Shown: positions 6,701 to 11,447 of the stretch, in pieces
How the letters are laid out: the number at the start of each line of letters is the position of its first letter
Numbering within the stretch: the stretch's first letter is position 1
NCBI GenBank assembly: GCA_964644465.1
Contig: CAZXVU010000063.1
Location: 1 to 11,447 of the forward strand
From: CAZXVU01 sp964644465
Lineage (GTDB): Bacteria > Chlamydiota > Chlamydiia > Chlamydiales > SM23-39
Reading direction: 5' to 3'
Length of the DNA stretch: 11,447 nt
Position numbers and translations under genes: made by a program
Notes under the pieces: generated by a model
Databases searched by the model: none
What the model saw: only the letters and a program-made list of their open reading frames with translations
Told to the model about the DNA's origin: nothing

Positions 6701-7525
6701 TTAGTCGAGCATGCGGTGGGGATGCCGGAAGGCAAATCCTTCGCTTTTGATTTTATGGTTGGATACCCGTTTATTGCCGCTATGAAGCCCGATGAGGGTG
6801 GGATCCCATTTCACTCGTGGCATCTTGAATTTATGAGAAATTAAATCATAGAGCTCTTTGCGGGTAGGATGCTCATCGTCGGCTGCATTGAAGACGCCCT
6901 CGAGATGATGGCGCAATGCATAATCGATCGCAGAGGAGCAGTCCTGCCTGTGAATCATATTCGTATAATGTTCCCCAGTTCCTGGGAGCGTATGGCCGAT
7001 CATTTGTTCAACGCGCTTGGAGAGCTCTCTGCCGGGTCCGTAAATTTCCGCAAAACGGAGAATGCAGACATGCCAGCCGAGCTCTTGAAGCGAAAGATAG
7101 GCTTTTTCGGCTTCGATCAATATTTTAGCCTGCTCCCCCTTACCATGGAGGTCGCTCGACTCATCGACCCAAAGTCCATGATGGTCGCCGTAGATCGAAG
7201 TGCTGCTGGTATAGATGAGGTGGCGGGGGAGGTCCATTTCGAGAGCGAGGTGGCGGAAGATTTGCGCGGTGTTCAAATAGGCGCTTTCGTAATGTTCCGG
7301 ACTGTCGGCTGCGATGGTGATGATAAGAATATCGTTATTTGCAATGAGAGGGATGAGTTCGTCTTCATCATTCCCTTTTAGGATCAACCCTTTTTGGGCA
7401 ACGCGGGAAAGTTCCTCAAGGCGCTCAGGGTGGCGGGTCGTAGCTGTCACATGATAGCCTTTTTTGCTCCAAATGGCCGAGGCCTCGGAGCCGACATAGC
7501 CGCAGCCGATGATTGCAATATTCAC
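6701..7525 (-). CDS. YeeZ-like atypical short-chain dehydrogenase / NAD-dependent epimerase family protein
   Basis: The 274-residue protein has an N-terminal dinucleotide-binding Rossmann motif, IIGCGYVG, with G7, G9 and G12, and an extended-SDR layout. By memory it resembles E. coli YeeZ: the segment TSSTSIYGD (106-114), then GPGRELSKR, then an NMIHRQD stretch, and a short C terminus on the pattern of YeeZ. The active-site Tyr would be Y112, but the usual Lys four residues later is missing, as in atypical SDRs, so redox or epimerase activity is not assured. No export signal is seen. It starts with GTG, overlapping the upstream exonuclease stop by GTGA, so translation is probably coupled. Substrate unknown. 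Confidence 0.8.
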   Translation of the reverse strand: MNIAIIGCGYVGSEASAIWSKKGYHVTATTRHPERLEELSRVAQKGLILKGNDEDELIPLIANNDILIITIAADSPEHYESAYLNTAQIFRHLALEMDLPRHLIYTSSTSIYGDHHGLWVDESSDLHGKGEQAKILIEAEKAYLSLQELGWHVCILRFAEIYGPGRELSKRVEQMIGHTLPGTGEHYTNMIHRQDCSSAIDYALRHHLEGVFNAADDEHPTRKELYDLISHKFKMPRVKWDPTLIGLHSGNKRVSNHKIKSEGFAFRHPHRMLD

Positions 7526-8226
7526 GAAATACCCGCTAAGTATCCTAGTTTTTCAAAAGTTGCCCGAAGAGTTGCGTTTTCTTTCTTATCAAGCGCTCCG
7601 TTCTTGGCCAGCCATTCCACGTAGTCTTTGGGGATTTCACTGAGAGGTTTTCCTGCATGCTTGCCAAAGGGCATCCGTACAGTTTGAGGGGTCTGTGTCA
7701 GTAGGGTCAGAATTTTTTCCATAGAAAGATCGTCGACCATTTGAGAAAAGACTTTGTAGAGAACGAGGACATCGTCGAGGGCGCGGTGGGCCTGGTTGGA
7801 TTCAACTCCGTAGGCTTCTCTCAAAAATTGTAAACTATGCCGCGGCAAATCGCTTCGGTATTTGCGGGACCATTTTAAGGAGTCCAAAAAAATCCAAGAG
7901 GGCATTTTAAGCCCTGCACGTTCCATTTCTGCTTCCAGGAAAGGCTTGTCAAAAGCATCGTTATTGTGGGCGATCAGAACGAAGTCTCCGGAACAGAATT
8001 CGATAAAAGAGGTTAGAGCTTCACGAATGAGAGGAGCTCCCTTGACCATTTCATCGGTAATGTTGGTAATTGCAGTCGATTCGGCGGGGATGGGGCATTC
8101 GGGATTTGTAAACGTGCAGAAACTTCGGTCCAGGACGGGATCAAAAGCAGCAATTTCGATAATTCGGTCCTTACCCGGCTTGATTCCAGTGGTTTCCGTA
8201 TCATAATATATAGGACGAGGTTTCAT
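7522..8226 (-). CDS. DEDDh 3'-5' exonuclease (DnaQ-like) with extra C-terminal domain
   Basis: The 234-residue protein carries the three exonuclease motifs of the DnaQ/RNase T superfamily: Exo I YYDTETTG with D9 and E11, Exo II HNNDAFDKPFL with D93, and Exo III HRALDD with H147 and D152. All catalytic residues are present, so it should remove nucleotides from 3' ends of DNA or RNA using two metal ions. After about residue 183 comes a separate small module, MPFGKHAGKPLSEIPKDYVEW, which resembles the DUF3820 / QSregVF-like domain found appended to such exonucleases. It is too short and differently built to be sure it is the replicative epsilon subunit. ATG 8226 is preferred to GTG 8232, because aggtgatc immediately before it matches the 16S 3' end; the GTG would be part of that site. 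Confidence 0.88.
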   Translation of the reverse strand: MKPRPIYYDTETTGIKPGKDRIIEIAAFDPVLDRSFCTFTNPECPIPAESTAITNITDEMVKGAPLIREALTSFIEFCSGDFVLIAHNNDAFDKPFLEAEMERAGLKMPSWIFLDSLKWSRKYRSDLPRHSLQFLREAYGVESNQAHRALDDVLVLYKVFSQMVDDLSMEKILTLLTQTPQTVRMPFGKHAGKPLSEIPKDYVEWLAKNGALDKKENATLRATFEKLGYLAGIS

Positions 8227-8246
8227 GATCACCTTGAAATAGACGT

Positions 8247-8278
8247 TTTATAAAAAAGGATTTTGACTTTTTCCTCAA
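8247..8278 (-). promoter_or_regulatory. Candidate promoter for the exonuclease-SDR operon
   Basis: Read on the minus strand, a -10-like tataaa (8252-8247) follows a possible -35 ttgagg (8278-8273). The spacing of 20 bases is longer than ideal, so only the -10 box is persuasive. Confidence 0.3.
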
Positions 8279-8305
8279 GAACTATGCTGAATCAGAACCT
8301 TTTTC

Positions 8306-8334
8306 TTCAAAATTTCTCGGTATTTGTCTATCCT
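8306..8334 (+). promoter_or_regulatory. Candidate promoter for the small lipoprotein gene
   Basis: ttcaaa at 8306-8311 and tatcct at 8329-8334 each match four of six consensus bases and are 17 bases apart. The start would be near 8341, giving a short leader. An alternative ttgact at 8263-8268 has no well-placed -10 box. Confidence 0.3.
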
Positions 8335-8359
8335 AGATCCAACTTATGAGAAGATGGTT

Positions 8360-8527
8360 ATGAAACGGTATTTTGTCCTCTCGCTTCTAGCCTTAGCCGG
8401 CTGTTTTCAAACCTATAATGATGACGATGATCTGCGAACGGTGCCTGTCACCAATAACCCTCACGTGGTCCCCAACTATGGCAGCGGCTTGCCTGGCGTG
8501 GGCGGCACCGGTCAGGGGCCCTATTGA
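8360..8527 (+). CDS. Small lipoprotein of unknown function
   Basis: The 55-residue precursor has a textbook type II signal: MKRY, a hydrophobic FVLSLLALAG, and the lipobox LALAGC with C15 as the lipidated residue. The mature part is only about 41 residues: an acidic patch (NDDDD), a proline- and valine-containing middle, and a glycine-rich tail GSGLPGVGGTGQGPY with no predicted fold. It should be anchored to the inner or outer membrane facing the periplasm. ATG 8360 is chosen because gagaag at 8348-8353 is 6 bases upstream and because it puts the basic residues at the N terminus; an in-frame ATG at 8354 is possible. It lies just upstream of a large palindrome and pdhA, with no functional link visible. 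Confidence 0.75.
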   Translation: MKRYFVLSLLALAGCFQTYNDDDDLRTVPVTNNPHVVPNYGSGLPGVGGTGQGPY

Positions 8528-8558
8528 CAACCGGTCTTTTCTTCGATATGCTCAGTAT

Positions 8559-8720
8559 ATACGGCCCGACGTTAGGTCTAGTGAATTTTCAACGGCATCT
8601 TTTTCGCCCCAGCGCTCCGCTCGATCTTGCAAACTTCCAGAAGTTTGCGGCGATCTCCGCAACGCACTGGGACAAAAAATCTCGCCGCCAAAATTTACAG
8701 AACCTAACGGCGATCCGTAT
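8559..8720. repeat. 162-bp near-complete imperfect palindrome (MITE-like or giant hairpin)
   Basis: The outer arms 8559-8588 and 8691-8720 are reverse complements with mismatches (atacgg...cgttaggt on both). The symmetry then continues inward through tttttcgccccagcgc against ttttttgtcccagtgc, to a perfect 8-base stem gcaaactt/aagtttgc with a ccag loop at 8629-8648. The symmetry axis is near 8639 throughout, so the whole element folds on itself. An 8-bp direct repeat atacggcc occurs at 8559-8566 and 8743-8750. The part around tttttcgcccc...cgatcttgc also faintly resembles the repeat at 1-57. It is non-coding and fills most of the gap between the lipoprotein gene and pdhA. Confidence 0.8.
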
Positions 8721-8755
8721 AGGTGTCTTCCACCCTAGAGTGATACGGCCTAACA

Positions 8756-9781
8756 ATGAAGAATGAACCCTATCATTTTTTTGAAAGCGATGTGAAAAAG
8801 GTCATTGCCGAAGTGGGCAAGGAAGGACTTTTAAATGTCCTCAAGCAAATGCTTTTGATCCGGAACTTCGAGATCCGGGGCGAAGCGGCCTATCAGCATG
8901 GAAAAGTGGGGGGATTCTACCATTCATACATGGGCCAAGAGGCGATCCAAACAGGCTGCATTGCTGCAGCCGGAACAAATCATTGGTTCACGACGACTTA
9001 CCGATGCCATGCTCTGGCCTATCTTCTGGGCGCAACTCCGAATGAGATGATGGCGGAGCTTTACGGCCGAGAGACTGGGCTTGCGATGGGCAGAGGCGGT
9101 TCCATGCACCTTTATGCTGAAAGGATGCTGGGAGGTCTTGCGATTGTCGGCGGACACATTCCGATCGCTACCGGAGCCGCATTCAGCATCAAATACCTGA
9201 AGCAAAAAGGACTTGTCTCTTTCTGTTTTCTGGGCGAAGGCGCTTCTGTCCAAGGGGCTTTTCATGAATCTTTGAATATCGCATCCCTTTGGGACCTGCC
9301 TGCCATCTATGTGATTGAGAACAATTTATGGGGGATGGGGACTGCTGTGAGCCGCGCCGTCTGCGTCCAGCCCATAGCCGAGCATTTTGCAAAAAGCTAC
9401 AACATTAAGTCTTATACTCTCGATGGCGCCGATTTTTTCAATTGCTACGCAGGATTCAAGGACGCTCTTCACGAAGTTCTCACAAACAAGCGACCGGTCC
9501 TTATCGAAGCTTTGACCGAGCGTTTCCGAGGCCACTCCATTTCAGATCCCGCACTTTACCGGACGAAAGAAGATTTGCAGAGGACCATGATGGAAAAAGA
9601 CCCCATCATCCGTCTCCGGGATACACTGATCGAATATAAGATGCTGACGGAAGAGCAATTTAAGGAAATGGACAAAGAGCAAAAAGATATCGTGCTTGCA
9701 TCTATGAAATATGCCGATGAGAGCCCCTGGCCCGATCCCATCACCCTGGAACAAGGCGTGTTCGCTCCGGAGGAAAAATAA
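8756..9781 (+). CDS. pdhA: Pyruvate dehydrogenase E1 component, alpha subunit
   Basis: The 341-residue protein is the alpha half of the heterotetrameric, thiamine-diphosphate-dependent E1 of the pyruvate dehydrogenase complex, which decarboxylates pyruvate and reductively acetylates the lipoyl group of E2. The ThDP/Mg motif runs from GEG (160-162) to NN (189-190), with Glu in place of the common Asp. Also present are FYHSYMGQEA (54-63), TTYRCHA, the MGRGGSMH stretch and RGHSISDP before YRTKEDL. Length is normal for the family and there is no export signal. A branched-chain 2-oxoacid E1 is the main alternative; gene order favours pyruvate. The ATG has no good ribosome binding site, being placed only 36 bases beyond the large palindrome. 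The stop overlaps the pdhB start by one base. Confidence 0.93.
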   Translation: MKNEPYHFFESDVKKVIAEVGKEGLLNVLKQMLLIRNFEIRGEAAYQHGKVGGFYHSYMGQEAIQTGCIAAAGTNHWFTTTYRCHALAYLLGATPNEMMAELYGRETGLAMGRGGSMHLYAERMLGGLAIVGGHIPIATGAAFSIKYLKQKGLVSFCFLGEGASVQGAFHESLNIASLWDLPAIYVIENNLWGMGTAVSRAVCVQPIAEHFAKSYNIKSYTLDGADFFNCYAGFKDALHEVLTNKRPVLIEALTERFRGHSISDPALYRTKEDLQRTMMEKDPIIRLRDTLIEYKMLTEEQFKEMDKEQKDIVLASMKYADESPWPDPITLEQGVFAPEEK

Positions 9782-10761
9782 TGGGAATGCAAAATATCGA
9801 AATCCGAGAAGCTCTTCGGCAAGCGATCGATGAGGAAATGACGCGCGATTCGAGAGTCTTCGTCATCGGAGAAGAGGTCGCCGAGTACAATGGCGCCTAT
9901 AAAGTCACCAAAGGGATGCTCGACAAATGGGGTCCTGAAAGAATCATCGATACGCCTATTTCTGAAACAGGATTTGCCGGCCTCTCCATTGGCGCTGCCC
10001 AAACGGGACTTCGCCCGATTGTCGAATTCATGAGCTGGAATTTCTCTTTTGTCGCAGCAGACCAATTGATCTCGAATGCCTGCAAAGCTTATTACATGTC
10101 TGGCGGCCGTTTTAGCGTGCCAATCGTTTTCCGAGGACCCAATGGGGCTGCTGCTCAAGTGTCCTGCCAGCACTCTCATTGCGTTGAGGCGATCTATGGA
10201 AATCTGCCGGGGTTCATCATCATTTCTCCGAGCAACGCCTATGACGCCAAAGGTCTTTTAAAATCGGCCATCCGCTCCAATAACCCTGTTATTTTTCTCG
10301 AAAACGAGTTGGATTACGGCGACAAGATGGAAATCCCGACGGAAGAATATCTCGTGCCGATTGGGAAGGCGAAAGTGATCCGCGAGGGGACTCATGTAAC
10401 TTTAGTCTCCTATTGCAGAATGCTGAAAGCTTGCCGACAGGCTGCCGATGAAATGGCAAAGAAAGGGATCAAAGTCGAGATCATCGATTTAAGGACCATC
10501 AAGCCTCTCGATTTGCCAACAGTGGCTGCTTCTGTGCGAAAAACACACCGCTGCGTTCTCGTTGAGGAAGGGCATATCTTTGCGGGCATTTCCGCAGAAC
10601 TTGGCTTTGAGATCCAGGAACATTGTTTCGACGATCTCGATGCACCGCTCGTCCGTGTCTGCCAAAGAGAAACCCCGCTTCCTTATTCAAAACCTCTCGA
10701 AAGAGAGTCGGTCCCGAACAAAGAGCGGATCATCGCCGCCATCGAAGAAGTCCTCCAATAA
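9781..10761 (+). CDS. pdhB: Pyruvate dehydrogenase E1 component, beta subunit
   Basis: The 326-residue protein is the partner of the preceding subunit; two alpha and two beta chains form the E1 tetramer with active sites at their interface. Typical features are EALRQAIDEEM at the start, VIGEEVAEYNGAYKVTKG, the DTPISETGFAG segment with E62 (expected to contact the thiamine aminopyrimidine ring), and the CQHSH segment with the conserved His at 131. The C-terminal domain shows the transketolase-type VEIIDLRTIKPLD strand and the LVEEGH motif. It is full length. A strong ggagg at 9769-9773 sits 7 bases before the ATG at 9781, which supports this start over the second ATG at 9787. The 1-base overlap with pdhA suggests coupled, balanced synthesis. 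Confidence 0.94.
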   Translation: MGMQNIEIREALRQAIDEEMTRDSRVFVIGEEVAEYNGAYKVTKGMLDKWGPERIIDTPISETGFAGLSIGAAQTGLRPIVEFMSWNFSFVAADQLISNACKAYYMSGGRFSVPIVFRGPNGAAAQVSCQHSHCVEAIYGNLPGFIIISPSNAYDAKGLLKSAIRSNNPVIFLENELDYGDKMEIPTEEYLVPIGKAKVIREGTHVTLVSYCRMLKACRQAADEMAKKGIKVEIIDLRTIKPLDLPTVAASVRKTHRCVLVEEGHIFAGISAELGFEIQEHCFDDLDAPLVRVCQRETPLPYSKPLERESVPNKERIIAAIEEVLQ

Positions 10762-10804
10762 TGCCGGTTTGATGGGGGATTTGAGAATTTTCTTTACATT
10801 GAAT

Positions 10805-10834
10805 TTGAATCTTTGATCATGCATACTGTAAATT
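10805..10834 (+). promoter_or_regulatory. Possible separate promoter ahead of pdhC
   Basis: The 91-base gap between pdhB and pdhC is AT-rich and contains ttgaat (10805-10810) and taaatt (10829-10834), 18 bases apart. Both are imperfect. No terminator hairpin is seen in the gap, so pdhC may be read both from upstream and from here. Confidence 0.25.
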
Positions 10835-10852
10835 ATTGATGGGAGCTTTTCT

Positions 10853-11447
10853 ATGCCATTTACTGTAACAATGCCGAAACTTTCTCCAACTATGGAAGAA
10901 GGGACGATTGCGAAATGGCATAAGAAAGTGGGAGATAAAGTTGAATCTGGGGAGCTGTTAGTCGAAGTGGCCACCGATAAAGCTACAGTTGAATACAACG
11001 CTCTGGATGAGGGATATCTTAGAAAAATTTTGGTTCCAGACGGCGGACCTGCCATCGTCAATCAACCGATCGCTATTTTCTCAGAAAAAGCCGACGAAAA
11101 GATCGAAGGTTACAAGCCAGAGGGTGAGATGCCAGCTACCGAAGAAAAGCCAAAAACCAATGAAAAAAAAGAAGAAGCGCCTGCGCCAGCAAAAACGACT
11201 GCAGCGCCGATGGGGATGCAGCAGCCAGGTTTTGCACCCGAGCCTCCTCTGGAAAAATATGAATTTGGCTTTCCTACAGGCGGACCTGAAAAGAGAATCC
11301 CCGCATCTCCCTTAGCGAAAAAAATGGCGAAAGAAAAAGGACTCGATTTGACAACTGTGAAAGGAAGCGGGCCAGGAGGACGAGTGACCAGCAAAGATCT
11401 CGATCTGGCACAGCCTGACCAGACGGTCTCATTTGGACGGAGAGAAA
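10853..11447 (+). CDS. pdhC: Pyruvate dehydrogenase E2, dihydrolipoyl acetyltransferase (5' part, cut by window end)
   Basis: The frame stays open to the window end and gives 198 residues of the E2 core protein. Residues 1-79 form one lipoyl domain, with the lipoylated lysine K43 in ATDKATVE. A long flexible linker rich in Ala, Pro, Glu and Lys follows (about 80-148). The E1/E3-binding domain lies at about 149-183 (RIPASPLAKKMAKEKG, then GSGPGGRV). The catalytic acyltransferase domain with its HxxxD motif lies beyond the window. Only one lipoyl domain is seen, as in many bacterial E2s. The start ATG has gggag at 10841-10845 about 7 bases upstream. The gene is separated from pdhB by 91 bases, unlike the tightly joined E1 genes. 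The order E1 alpha, E1 beta, E2 favours pyruvate over other 2-oxoacid complexes. Confidence 0.92.
   Translation, partial: MPFTVTMPKLSPTMEEGTIAKWHKKVGDKVESGELLVEVATDKATVEYNALDEGYLRKILVPDGGPAIVNQPIAIFSEKADEKIEGYKPEGEMPATEEKPKTNEKKEEAPAPAKTTAAPMGMQQPGFAPEPPLEKYEFGFPTGGPEKRIPASPLAKKMAKEKGLDLTTVKGSGPGGRVTSKDLDLAQPDQTVSFGRRE

Noticed and set aside
6869..7381. A 170-codon plus-strand frame
   Set aside because: It is fully antisense to the well-supported YeeZ-like gene, and its translation resembles no protein family.
7862..8206. A 114-codon plus-strand frame
   Set aside because: It lies antisense to the DEDDh exonuclease gene, whose catalytic motifs are intact.
8559..8750. The direct repeat atacggcc as a target-site duplication of a transposable element
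   Set aside because: The left copy lies inside the left arm of the palindrome and the right copy is 22 bases beyond the right arm, so they do not flank the element symmetrically.
8524..8766. An 80-codon open frame across the palindrome
   Set aside because: It starts at a TTG inside the lipoprotein end, has no ribosome binding site, lies within an inverted-repeat sequence and runs into pdhA.
9556..10179. A 207-codon minus-strand frame across pdhA and pdhB
   Set aside because: It is the shadow of two certain genes on the opposite strand and has no recognisable domain.

Overview
The window looks like chromosomal DNA from a Gram-negative bacterium of moderate GC (my rough impression is mid-40s percent). 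The best guess is an environmental chlamydia of the Waddlia or Criblamydia kind. The hints are the consecutive pdhA-pdhB-pdhC order (also seen in Chlamydia), a set of short exported proteins with no obvious common relatives, and the overall composition. This assignment is inference; no ribosomal RNA or other marker gene is present.

Left block (1-6527, all genes on +). An intergenic repeat with small hairpins (1-80) precedes an exported endonuclease/exonuclease/phosphatase-fold hydrolase. Next comes a tight run of exported cupin, exported class I SAM methyltransferase and HIT-family hydrolase, with abutting or ATGA-overlapping junctions. Then come a large protein with a glycosyltransferase-B-like look and two small helical proteins of unknown function that overlap by ATGA. 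The block ends with an exported histidine-phosphatase-fold protein, preceded by a good sigma-70-type promoter, in which the catalytic Arg and both catalytic His residues are replaced. Four of the eight products carry N-terminal export signals.

Middle (6528-8226). A second copy of the repeat from the window start, in inverted orientation, lies with further hairpins between convergent genes. Two minus-strand genes follow, coupled by a GTGA overlap: a DnaQ-type 3'-5' exonuclease with an added C-terminal domain, and a YeeZ-like atypical short-chain dehydrogenase.

Right block (8360-11447, +). A 55-residue lipoprotein is followed by a 162-bp near-complete imperfect palindrome. Beyond it are the pyruvate dehydrogenase genes: E1 alpha, E1 beta (overlapping by 1 nt) and, after a 91-nt gap, the 5' part of the E2 dihydrolipoyl acetyltransferase, cut by the window end. 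Together E1 and E2 decarboxylate pyruvate and pass the acetyl group through the E2 lipoyl arm to CoA.

No RNA gene, CRISPR array, transposase, toxin-antitoxin pair or phage gene was seen. The most notable items are the palindromic element, the inverted repeat pair flanking the left block, and the catalytically degenerate exported phosphatase-fold protein.
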